Shown: in pieces, positions 1-5,026 of the stretch
Layout of the letters: the number at the start of each line of letters is the position of its first letter
Position numbering within the stretch: position 1 is the stretch's first letter
Origin: Nitrospira sp.
Lineage (GTDB): Bacteria; Nitrospirota; JACRHL01
Direction of reading: 5' to 3'
DNA: 5,026 nucleotides
Assembly: GCA_026994095.1 (NCBI GenBank)
Contig: JALWRU010000283.1
Location: forward strand, 1 to 5,026
Notes under the pieces: model-generated
Told to the model about the DNA's origin: nothing
Seen by the model: the letters and a program-made list of their open reading frames with translations, nothing else
Databases searched by the model: none
Translations under genes and position numbers: made by a program

Positions 1-4
1 AAAT

Positions 5-130
5 GCCTCCGGCGGGCGGGGTGGTCCCCGCAGACCTGTAAATGCCTGCGGCAAGGGCTATATTTACTTTTGCGCCCCCCGGTGCAACATACCGGCCAGC
101 GGGGGCCGCCGCCCCGCCCCCGCCGGAGGC
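5..130. repeat. Inverted-repeat-bounded core of repeat copy 1
   Basis: The core starts GCCTCCGGCG and ends with the reverse complement CGCCGGAGGC. The arms 5-21 and 112-130 pair throughout apart from a 2-base bulge (C117-C118). Inside, 22-31 pairs with 99-108 as a 10-bp stem with two G-U pairs. Two hairpins sit within: GTAAAT 38-43 with ATTTAC 62-67 (inner GCC/GGC pairs, followed by TTTT at 68-71), and CCGGT 79-83 with ACCGG 91-95. The whole would fold as one closed, branched structure in single strand. Terminal inverted repeats of this sort are typical of MITE-like elements, but no transposase or target duplication is visible, so the class is inference. Confidence 0.6.
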
Positions 131-167
131 GCTTGGTTTTAAAAAATGCCTCCGGCGGGCGGGGCGG
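109..167. repeat. Long inverted repeat across the junction of the two copies
   Basis: Bases 119-130 and 148-159 are perfect 12-bp inverted repeats around a 17-base AT-rich loop (131-147, containing TTTTAAAAAA). The stem continues with 109-116 against 160-167 after a 2-base bulge (C117-C118), about 20 pairs in total. It arises because the right end of copy 1 abuts the left end of copy 2. It could extrude as a cruciform or act as an RNA hairpin. No T-run follows the stem, so it is not a classical intrinsic terminator. Confidence 0.7.
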
Positions 168-262
168 TCCCCGCAGACCTGTAAATGCCTGCGGCAAGGG
201 CTATATTTACTTTTGCGCCCCCCGGTGCAACATGCCGGCCAGCGGGGGCCGCCGCCCCGCCC
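144..262. repeat. Repeat copy 2, truncated at its right end
   Basis: This is the second copy of the 143-bp unit. It keeps the left arm, the inner stem (165-174 with 242-251) and both inner hairpins, but lacks the last 24 bases of the unit, including the outer half of the right terminal inverted repeat. After 262 the sequence changes to unrelated, less GC-biased DNA leading to the lapAB-like stop codon. The left arm lost its own partner but can pair with the right arm of copy 1. Confidence 0.8.
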
Positions 263-291
263 GTGGTCGGTATCAGTGCAGCGTGATTGCG

Positions 292-1638
292 TTACGCCAA
301 CGCGGGTAAATCACCCTCAACCAATGAGGCAGGCAACGCCGCTTGGGCCGCATTGATCTGCAACTGTGGTGTGCATTTTCCCCATCGGTTGCAGCGCTCG
401 CAACGAGAGCGCCAGGTGTCAGACGGGTGCTCACATTCACTGCATACAAACGGTACGGGCGGACTGGCTTCACCAAAGGCCAGCAACGCCTCCTGCACAG
501 CGCCCTGCCGCAGATTGATGCGCCCTAACATCTCATCCATTTCAGGGGTATGCCGGGTCTGTTGACCCAATTGGGTGAAGATGTGCAGGGCGTCGTCGAT
601 CATCTCCAGGCGGTAGTAAATACAGCCCAGGTAATAGCGCAGATTGAGGTTGTCTGCATCTCGCTCCGCCACACCGCTGAAGTAGCGGATCGTTTCGCGC
701 GGGTCTTCCAGATGGACGATGTAGAGGTTTTCAATCGGCTGCAAAAAGCTCTCGTCACGGGTGTGGTCGTAGGCTCGCTGGAACAGCGCCAGCGCCTCGG
801 TGGTTTTGTCTTCTCGCACCAGCAGTTCACCCAGGGCCATGTAGGCCGGCGAGAAGTGTGGAGCTTCCTTGACCAGCACGTTCAACAGGCTGCGGCCCTG
901 ATCATTCTGCCCTTCGGCCAGATGCTGCAAGGCCGCTTCAAAGCGGTATCCGCTCAGCCGTTCGGCCTCCTTGTGGGAGTCCAGTTCATCCATGCTGGTG
1001 TGAATCAGGCGCTGTTGTACAGCCGCTGCGTTGAGCCATTCGCCCAGCGCTTCTCGTGCATTCCGGAGGCGCACCAGCAATGATTGATCCTTGGCGTCTT
1101 CTTCCAGACCGGATTCAGCGATCTGGGCGGCGCTTTCAAAGGCCTCCATCTGCATATAATCGTCGATCAAAGAGAGTCGGTGAATGGGGTTGCTATCCTC
1201 CAGTCGCATGGCCAGCCGGTGTAGGGATAGTGCCTCTTTCATGCCGCCTTTGAGGCGTCCGAGATCTCCCAGCCGAGAGATGGCCATGACATGCTCAGGG
1301 TTGATCTTGGTGACCTTGCGGTAGGCCTCCTGGGCCTTGTCCGGGCGGCCTGCCAGTCGGGCGCGTTCGCCTTTCAGGTACAGGGTCTGGGCGCGGGCGT
1401 TGTGTTTGTCCTGACGGCGCGAAGAAAACCGCTGGAAGATCAACTGTGTATCCCGCAGCAATGTACCGAGAAAGCCCATGGCCAGCCCCAGCGCAATGCA
1501 GGCCAGCATCAGCGGCACTAGCGGTACATCAAGTACCTGCTCCGGGTAGACCGTTAGTTGAATCGTCAGGTCGTTGAAATAGGCCAGGTATCCCCCGGCG
1601 CCTACGACGATCAGTGCGAAAAATAGCAGTACACGCAT
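292..1638 (-). CDS. lapB: LapA-LapB fusion: two-helix membrane domain plus TPRs and C-terminal metal-binding site
   Basis: The predicted protein is 448 residues. The N-terminus has two hydrophobic segments (about 2-20 and 38-61) joined by a short loop, resembling the LapA (DUF1049) domain; E. coli LapB has only one N-terminal helix. TPR-like helical repeats fill about 80-390. The C-terminus carries C399-x2-C402-x10-C413-x2-C416 followed by W419, the same spacing as the rubredoxin-like site of E. coli LapB (YciM). LapB in Enterobacteria acts at the inner membrane and, with FtsH, controls LpxC degradation and so lipopolysaccharide output; I infer the same role here. ATG at 1638 was chosen because it places the first helix at the N-terminus. 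A TTG at 1698 would add 20 polar residues and is less likely. A fifth cysteine (C422) and a tail of about 25 residues follow the site. Confidence 0.88.
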   Translation of the reverse strand: MRVLLFFALIVVGAGGYLAYFNDLTIQLTVYPEQVLDVPLVPLMLACIALGLAMGFLGTLLRDTQLIFQRFSSRRQDKHNARAQTLYLKGERARLAGRPDKAQEAYRKVTKINPEHVMAISRLGDLGRLKGGMKEALSLHRLAMRLEDSNPIHRLSLIDDYMQMEAFESAAQIAESGLEEDAKDQSLLVRLRNAREALGEWLNAAAVQQRLIHTSMDELDSHKEAERLSGYRFEAALQHLAEGQNDQGRSLLNVLVKEAPHFSPAYMALGELLVREDKTTEALALFQRAYDHTRDESFLQPIENLYIVHLEDPRETIRYFSGVAERDADNLNLRYYLGCIYYRLEMIDDALHIFTQLGQQTRHTPEMDEMLGRINLRQGAVQEALLAFGEASPPVPFVCSECEHPSDTWRSRCERCNRWGKCTPQLQINAAQAALPASLVEGDLPALA

Positions 1639-1816
1639 GGCCAGTTCCAAAACATATCGGGGTGTTCCGGTGTGCACCTGCACCGCCTGCAGCAGCAAAG
1701 GGCACGTGTGTCGAACCTGCCGGAACGATTGAATTAAACCTACAGTATACAGGCAAACGAGAAAAAAATTGCCCGCACATCAGTCATTATCAAGTGGTGA
1801 TGCCGTATAGGCTTGC
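1639..1816 (-). promoter_or_regulatory. 178-nt gap between rsfS and the lapAB-like gene, with a possible weak promoter
   Basis: No gene is supported here on either strand. Read on the minus strand it has TATACT at 1744-1749 (5 of 6 matches to the -10 consensus), about 106 nt before the ATG. No good -35 box sits 16-18 bp upstream; the sequence there is GCAATT or close to it. A T7 run (1762-1768 on the plus strand as A7) lies just upstream. A 5-bp hairpin (1778-1782 with 1798-1802) precedes that run by about 9 nt, too weak and distant to call an rsfS terminator. The gap suggests that the lapAB-like gene can be transcribed on its own, which remains unproven. Confidence 0.3.
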
Positions 1817-2224
1817 CTACTGGTTTGCCGGGGTATCGGTTGCGGACCAATCCAGTGTTGGTGCGTCGACCCACAGCTTTTCAATGCTGTAGAAATCGCG
1901 CTCTTCCGGCAGCAGAATGTGGATGACCACATCGGCGTAGTCCATCAATACCCAGCGGAACGCGGTGTTGCCCTCTACGTGCAACGGCTCACGGCCTGCG
2001 GCTGTCATGGCCTGGTCGATCGACTCATAAATGGCCCGGGCTTGTGTGGCCGAACGGGCGGTGATCACCAAAAAATAGTCCGCCAGACTGGTGAGGTCGT
2101 GCACATGCAGCGCGACAATCTCTTCACCCTTCTTCTCGTTGGCAGCGAGTGCAGCGATGCGCACAGATGCCTCGGCATCGGGTTCCGGTGCGGCTGGGCT
2201 GGGTTGTGAAGATAGGTTAGGCAT
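1817..2224 (-). CDS. rsfS: Ribosomal silencing factor RsfS (Iojap family)
   Basis: The 135-residue product matches the RsfS/Iojap/DUF143 family along residues 20-120. Landmarks are KKGEEIVALHV (31-41), LTSLADYFLVITARSATQ (44-61), the VEG turn (83-85), WVLMDYADVVIHI (91-103) and the FYSIEKLW end (111-118). RsfS binds ribosomal protein L14 on the 50S subunit and blocks joining with 30S in starvation or stationary phase. The first 20 residues are rich in Pro, Ala and Ser and look disordered, as is the short tail. ATG at 2224 overlaps the nadD stop (ATGCCTAA, 8 nt), implying translational coupling. A TTG at 2239 would add five residues and is less likely. No strong Shine-Dalgarno is visible, which fits coupling. 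The frequent downstream partner rlmH is absent here. Confidence 0.95.
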   Translation of the reverse strand: MPNLSSQPSPAAPEPDAEASVRIAALAANEKKGEEIVALHVHDLTSLADYFLVITARSATQARAIYESIDQAMTAAGREPLHVEGNTAFRWVLMDYADVVIHILLPEERDFYSIEKLWVDAPTLDWSATDTPANQ

Positions 2225-2885
2225 AGAGTTGATGCTCAATTATATAGTCTCGCACGGATTCTGTCAGGCCCGGCGGGTTGGGGTGATGGGTTTGAAGGGC
2301 CTGTCGAATCGACGAGGCCGAAGCGGGGCACGGGGGCACCGGTACCAGAACGACCGTGATGCCGTCGTGGGAACGGCAGGTGAGCGGTTGCTGATGGTCC
2401 CACCCGGTCAGCCCTGAAAAAGAGACGGTTGCCAGCGTGCGCAACTCTGCCAGCGCGGCAAACTCCGCACCCGGTCGAAACAGTACGGCGATGGGGAGCT
2501 TTCGAACCAGTGTCTCTGGTCGGTGCCAGTGGTCCAGCCCCAGCATGGCGTCCAACCCCAAAATCAGGGTCCAGTCACTGCTGGTATCAGCGAGCAAGTG
2601 ATCTACCGTATCAATGGTGTATGACGGGCCGGAGCGTTGGAGTTCACAGGCGCTGGCAGACAGCAACGGATCGCCATCAATGGCCAGTTCTACCATGCGT
2701 AGCCGGTTGGTGGCCGGGGCCAGATCGGTATCCCGGTGGGGTGGTTGATTGGCGGGCACCAGCACGACCTCGTCGAGTGACAATGCGGCAGCACAGGCCT
2801 GTGCGACCTCGATATGGCAGCGATGCACCGGGTTGAAAGTGCCACCGAAGATGCCCCGTTGGGGTCTGCCTGCCGTGTCAGGCAC
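2217..2885 (-). CDS. nadD: Nicotinate-nucleotide adenylyltransferase NadD
   Basis: This enzyme joins nicotinate mononucleotide and ATP to give deamido-NAD in NAD synthesis. From the GTG start the protein has 222 residues, normal for NadD. It shows GIFGGTFNPVH (11-21), the VPANQPPHR substrate loop (43-51), RSGPSYTIDTV (84-94), ILGLDAMLGLDHW (108-120) and the SASSIR motif (189-194, family form close to S-[AST]-T-x-I-R). The nucleotidyltransferase H-x-G-H motif reads H21-R22-C23-H24, with cysteine replacing the usual glycine; both histidines are kept. GTG at 2883-2885 overlaps the proA stop by 8 nt (GTGCCTGA), mirroring the nadD/rsfS junction; GGAG at 2898-2901 is 12 nt upstream. A TTG at 2912 would give 231 residues and a longer overlap, and is less likely. 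Confidence 0.95.
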   Translation of the reverse strand: MPDTAGRPQRGIFGGTFNPVHRCHIEVAQACAAALSLDEVVLVPANQPPHRDTDLAPATNRLRMVELAIDGDPLLSASACELQRSGPSYTIDTVDHLLADTSSDWTLILGLDAMLGLDHWHRPETLVRKLPIAVLFRPGAEFAALAELRTLATVSFSGLTGWDHQQPLTCRSHDGITVVLVPVPPCPASASSIRQALQTHHPNPPGLTESVRDYIIEHQLYA

Positions 2886-4137
2886 GCAGGGCCCCGTCTC
2901 CGAAAACCACAAACTTCTGGCTGGTTAGCTCTACCAGCCCCATGGCCCCACGGGCGTGCAAACGCGCAGTGCTGATGCCGATCTCCGCACCCAGTCCAAA
3001 CACGGCGCCATCGTGCAGGCGGGGCGAAGCGTTTACCTGCACCGACGCGGCGTCTACCTCGCGCAAAAACCGCATGGCCAGGGTGTGGTCGTTGGTGACA
3101 ATGACCTCGGTATGCTGGGAGCCGTGCTGCTGGATATGATCCAGTGCATCGGCGTAGCTATCCACCACCCGGATCGACATCTCCAACCGCAGCCACTCGG
3201 TATCCCAGTCCTTATCCGTGGCGGGAACCGCTTCAGGAAGATGGGGCAGGGCATCAGGGCTGGCGTGAACTGTGACACCGGCAGCTGCGAGCCGCTTTCC
3301 CAGTCGGGGCAATAACTCTGTGGCCACCTGCTTGTGAATCAAGAGGGTCTCAAGGGCGTTGCAGACGCCCGGTCGCTGGGTCTTGGCATCCAGCGTAAGT
3401 TCAATCGCCATCTCCAGATCAGCGGCTTGATCCACGTATACGTGGCAGATGCCGTCGTCGTGTTTGATTACCGGAATACGGCTGTGTTCGCTGACCATAC
3501 GGATCAGCCCCTTACCGCCCCGGGGAATAATCAGGTCGATGCTGTCGATCTGTTGCAGCATCTGCATAACAGCCTCCCGCTCGGTGGTCTCCAGCAGCGC
3601 CAGACAGTGAGGAGGTAACCCGGCCTGTTGCCCGGCTTCATCCAGCACGCGGGCGATAGCAGTGTTGGAGTGGATCGCCTCAGAACCACCCTTCAGCAGC
3701 ACTGCGTTGCCGCTTTTGATGCACAGACCGGCGGCATCTGCAGTGACGTTGGGGCGGGATTCATAGATGATGCCGATCACCCCGATCGGTACCCGCATGC
3801 GGCCTACCATAAAACCACCGGGGCGGCTTTTCATGTCAGAAATTTCACCCACCGGGTCGGGCAGTTGCACGATCTCATGCAGCCCGTTGGCCATCTGCTC
3901 GATGCGTTCCGGGTTCAGGGTCAGCCGGTCCAGCATGGCCGCATCCAGGCCTCGCTCAATGCCACTGTCCAGGTCTTTTTGATTGGCGGCGATGAGTGAC
4001 GCCGACTGGGCGATCAAGGCGTCGGCCATGGCCGTCAGTGCCGCGTCTTTGACGGCGGTGGGCAGGCTCGACAGGCGCAGGGAGGCCGTTTTGACGCGAG
4101 CGGCCTGATCAGCCACGTAGGCGGCGGTGGATTCCAT
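2878..4137 (-). CDS. proA: Glutamate-5-semialdehyde dehydrogenase (gamma-glutamyl phosphate reductase)
   Basis: ProA reduces gamma-glutamyl phosphate with NADPH to glutamate-5-semialdehyde, the second step of proline synthesis from glutamate, in the cytosol. The protein is 419 residues, full length for the family. Visible landmarks are VPIGVIGIIYESRPNVTADA (116-135), the KSGNAVLLKGGSEA cofactor-domain stretch (141-154), IPRGGKGLI (204-212), IPVIKHDDGICHVYVD (221-236), the catalytic cysteine C259 in QRPGVCNALET, HTEVIVTND (342-350), and the family signature region VNASPRLHDGAVFGLGAEIG (368-387). The ATG has AAGGAG 13 nt upstream, a longish spacing, with no better in-frame start. It leads the minus-strand operon with nadD and rsfS. 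The kinase gene proB, its pathway partner, is not adjacent: the divergent neighbour is ffh. Confidence 0.97.
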   Translation of the reverse strand: MESTAAYVADQAARVKTASLRLSSLPTAVKDAALTAMADALIAQSASLIAANQKDLDSGIERGLDAAMLDRLTLNPERIEQMANGLHEIVQLPDPVGEISDMKSRPGGFMVGRMRVPIGVIGIIYESRPNVTADAAGLCIKSGNAVLLKGGSEAIHSNTAIARVLDEAGQQAGLPPHCLALLETTEREAVMQMLQQIDSIDLIIPRGGKGLIRMVSEHSRIPVIKHDDGICHVYVDQAADLEMAIELTLDAKTQRPGVCNALETLLIHKQVATELLPRLGKRLAAAGVTVHASPDALPHLPEAVPATDKDWDTEWLRLEMSIRVVDSYADALDHIQQHGSQHTEVIVTNDHTLAMRFLREVDAASVQVNASPRLHDGAVFGLGAEIGISTARLHARGAMGLVELTSQKFVVFGDGALRA

Positions 4138-4150
4138 GGGCAGACGGATG

Positions 4151-4156
4151 CTCCTT
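4151..4156 (-). promoter_or_regulatory. Ribosome binding site of proA
   Basis: AAGGAG on the minus strand, 13 nt before the ATG at 4137. The match is strong but the spacing is longer than the usual 5-9 nt. It is the only good candidate, and it supports the chosen start because no other in-frame ATG, GTG or TTG lies between. Confidence 0.6.
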
Positions 4157-4207
4157 GCGGTCTGGGCCGGTAGTCGATGCCGGTGGCCGCGCTAAAAAAA
4201 GTGGGGA

Positions 4208-4227
4208 GGGTCAGTCAGGATTGACCC
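4208..4227. promoter_or_regulatory. Inverted repeat GGGTCA-N8-TGACCC in the proA/ffh divergent region
   Basis: Perfect 6-bp arms at 4208-4213 and 4222-4227 around an 8-base spacer. The right arm overlaps the proposed -35 box of ffh (TTGACC, 4221-4226). Dyads of this size placed on a promoter are typical of repressor operators. As minus-strand RNA it would instead be a small hairpin in a proA leader, with a T7 run (4194-4200 on the plus strand as A7) some way after it. Either role is inference. Confidence 0.4.
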
Positions 4228-4250
4228 GCGACCCATTAGTCTCTTACACT
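4221..4250 (+). promoter_or_regulatory. Candidate sigma70-type promoter of ffh
   Basis: TTGACC at 4221-4226 (5 of 6 to TTGACA) and TACACT at 4245-4250 (4 of 6 to TATAAT) with an 18-bp spacer. Transcription would begin near 4257, giving a leader of about 60 nt to the GTG at 4319. On the opposite strand a poorer pair, TTGAAC (4262-4267) with TAAGAG (4241-4246, 15-bp spacer), might serve proA, so divergent promoters could overlap here. Confidence 0.45.
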
Positions 4251-4269
4251 TTACCGCTTTTGTTCAAGC

Positions 4270-4316
4270 CTTCTGTGGCACGGTCGGACTTTCTCCGTCC
4301 GGGCACAGGGGTTTTT
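4270..4316 (+). terminator. Terminator-like hairpin with T5 in the ffh leader
   Basis: Bases 4270-4277 pair with 4304-4311 (8 pairs, two of them G-U), and 4285-4289 (CGGAC) pair with 4297-4301 (GTCCG) around a 7-base loop, with an asymmetric internal loop between. TTTTT follows directly at 4312-4316, just before the proposed GTG. The right arm contains AGGGG, the likely ffh ribosome binding site. It could be a leaky attenuator, a translation-masking hairpin, or the end of a short leader RNA. The internal loop makes its stability uncertain. Confidence 0.35.
4307..4311 (+). promoter_or_regulatory. Ribosome binding site of ffh that decides the GTG start
   Basis: AGGGG lies 7 nt before GTG at 4319. 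The rival TTG at 4334 has only GGGATGG nearby (4321-4327). This favours GTG, although the family alignment alone would allow TTG. Confidence 0.45.
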
Positions 4317-4318
4317 GT

Positions 4319-5026
4319 GTGGGATGGTCGCCGTTGCTGACATCACTGTCTGAAAAACTGGAGAGCACACTCAGTCGCCTGCGAGGGCGTGGTGTGCTTA
4401 CCGAAAGCAACATCTCCGAGGCCCTGCGTGAGGTGCGTCTGGCGCTGCTGGAAGCAGACGTGCACTTCTCGGTGGTCAAGGACTTCATCGAGCGGCTGCG
4501 TACCCGCTGTCTGGGTAGCGATGTCCTGAAGAGCCTCACCCCGGGTCAGCAGGTCGTCAAGATCGTGCACGAAGAGCTGACCCACATGATGGGTGAGCAG
4601 CAGGTGCCGCTGGATCTGGTGCCCGACGATTTGACCACCATTCTGATGGTGGGCCTGCAAGGTTCCGGTAAAACCACCACCACCGGTAAGTTGGCGGGCC
4701 ACTTGAAGGGCCGCGGTAAACGGGTGCTGATGGTGGCCTGTGACCTGCAACGTCCGGCCGCAATTCTGCAGTTGCAGACCCTGGGTGAACAGTTGGATGT
4801 GGCGGTGGTTGCCCCGGAGCAGGCGGAGGGTGACCCGGTCGCCGCTGCCCGTGCCGGTCTGGCCCACGCCCGTGCCAATCGCTATGACGTGGCGCTGTTT
4901 GATACCGCAGGGCGTCTGCATGTAGATGATGAGTTGATGGCGCAGCTGGTGCAGGTACGGGATGCGGTTTCGCCCCGTGAGACCCTGCTGGTAGCCGACG
5001 CCATGACCGGTCAGAGAGCTGTGGAA
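4319..5026 (+). CDS. ffh: Signal recognition particle GTPase Ffh, N-terminal part, cut by the window edge
   Basis: Ffh binds 4.5S RNA and signal sequences emerging from the ribosome and hands the complex to FtsY for membrane insertion. The visible 236 residues are open to the edge, about half of the usual 450 or so. Residues 6-90 form the N domain, with RGRGVLTESNISEALREVRLA-type family sequence from 22 on and LKSLTPGQQVVKIV (70-83). The G domain shows the P-loop GLQGSGKT (112-119), DLQRPAA (142-148), DTAGRLH (195-201) and DAMTGQ (227-232). The later TKLDG motif and the methionine-rich M domain lie beyond the window. The start is GTG (4319, with AGGGG upstream) or TTG (4334); the latter gives MLTSLSEKL, which aligns exactly with the E. 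coli N-terminus MFDNLTDRL. Both are non-ATG. No frame break is seen. Confidence 0.96.
   Translation, partial: MGWSPLLTSLSEKLESTLSRLRGRGVLTESNISEALREVRLALLEADVHFSVVKDFIERLRTRCLGSDVLKSLTPGQQVVKIVHEELTHMMGEQQVPLDLVPDDLTTILMVGLQGSGKTTTTGKLAGHLKGRGKRVLMVACDLQRPAAILQLQTLGEQLDVAVVAPEQAEGDPVAAARAGLAHARANRYDVALFDTAGRLHVDDELMAQLVQVRDAVSPRETLLVADAMTGQRAVE

Larger units (their letters stand above)
1..262. repeat. Tandem array of a 143-bp GC-rich structured repeat, about 1.8 copies
   Basis: Bases 1-119 recur at 144-262 with a constant offset of 143. I find two differences over these 119 bp: T22 versus C165, and A91 versus G234. Copy 1 is complete (1-143) and copy 2 stops matching after 262. The unit is dominated by inverted repeats and contains no gene I can support; short reading frames through it do not look like protein families. 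The array ends 29 bp short of the stop codon of the lapAB-like gene, so that transcript would run into it in antisense orientation. It may continue left of the window. It could be a MITE or REP-like non-coding element, a structured RNA, or a simple duplication of an intergenic spacer; I do not recognise the family. Confidence 0.93.

Noticed and set aside
131..147. Intrinsic terminator at the T/A run between repeat copies
   Set aside because: The T/A run is in the loop of the inverted repeat, not after the stem, on both strands.
1..262. CRISPR array or integron attC sites
   Set aside because: There are only two long units without short repeats separated by unique spacers, no cas gene or integrase, and no attC core sites that I could find.
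42..356. Open frames on the plus strand through the repeat array
   Set aside because: The composition follows the GC-rich repeat, the frames repeat themselves, no protein family is recognisable, and one runs into the antisense of the lapAB-like gene.
550..1083. 177-codon plus-strand frame inside the lapAB-like gene
   Set aside because: It is antisense to a clear TPR protein with LapB motifs; the frame follows from the codon bias of the real gene.
1639..1698. 20-residue N-terminal extension of the lapAB-like protein from TTG at 1698
   Set aside because: It would put a polar stretch before the first membrane helix, uses a rare start, and the ATG at 1638 fits the LapA-type N-terminus directly.
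1762..1803. Intrinsic terminator after rsfS
   Set aside because: The hairpin has only about 5 pairs with a 15-base loop, and the T7 run starts about 9 nt after it. This is too weak to call.
2886..2912. Longer nadD from TTG at 2912
   Set aside because: It would need a 35-nt overlap with proA and adds residues outside the family core. The GTG with its 8-nt overlap mirrors the next junction.
4343..4921. 192-codon minus-strand frame opposite ffh
   Set aside because: The plus strand carries unmistakable Ffh motifs across the whole stretch, and the antisense protein is low-complexity with no recognisable domain.

Overview
The window reads as bacterial chromosome with high GC. The gene content (proA, nadD, rsfS, a LapB-type protein and ffh) is housekeeping and proteobacterial. 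A LapB with a C-terminal rubredoxin-like metal site points to a lipopolysaccharide-making Gram-negative: Gammaproteobacteria, or a deep lineage such as Zetaproteobacteria or Magnetococcia. I cannot place it more precisely by eye. No phage, insertion sequence, CRISPR array, tRNA or rRNA gene was seen.

Layout from left to right. Bases 1-262 hold about 1.8 copies of a 143-bp GC-rich tandem repeat that is rich in inverted repeats and carries no credible gene. Four genes then lie on the minus strand, transcribed right to left: proA (2878-4137), nadD (2217-2885), rsfS (1817-2224) and a lapA-lapB fusion (292-1638). proA/nadD and nadD/rsfS each overlap by exactly 8 nt if the preferred starts are right, so these three look like a tightly coupled operon. 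The lapAB-like gene follows after a 178-nt gap that holds a possible weak promoter. A 181-nt divergent intergenic region (4138-4318) separates proA from ffh on the plus strand, which is cut by the right edge. That region holds a plausible sigma70-type promoter, an inverted repeat over its -35 box and a terminator-like hairpin that would mask the ffh ribosome binding site.

Functionally, ProA makes glutamate-5-semialdehyde for proline, NadD makes deamido-NAD for NAD synthesis, RsfS keeps ribosomal subunits apart in slow growth, the LapA/LapB protein is expected to tune lipopolysaccharide synthesis at the inner membrane, and Ffh is the SRP GTPase that delivers membrane proteins. proA-nadD-rsfS is a common bacterial arrangement; proB before it and rlmH after it, both frequent partners, are not in the window.

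The points most worth a second look are the natural LapA-LapB fusion, the structured tandem repeat (both substitutions between its copies keep the predicted pairing), the HRCH variant of the NadD nucleotide-binding motif, and the ffh leader hairpin. Everything is from reading the sequence; no database search or folding program was run.
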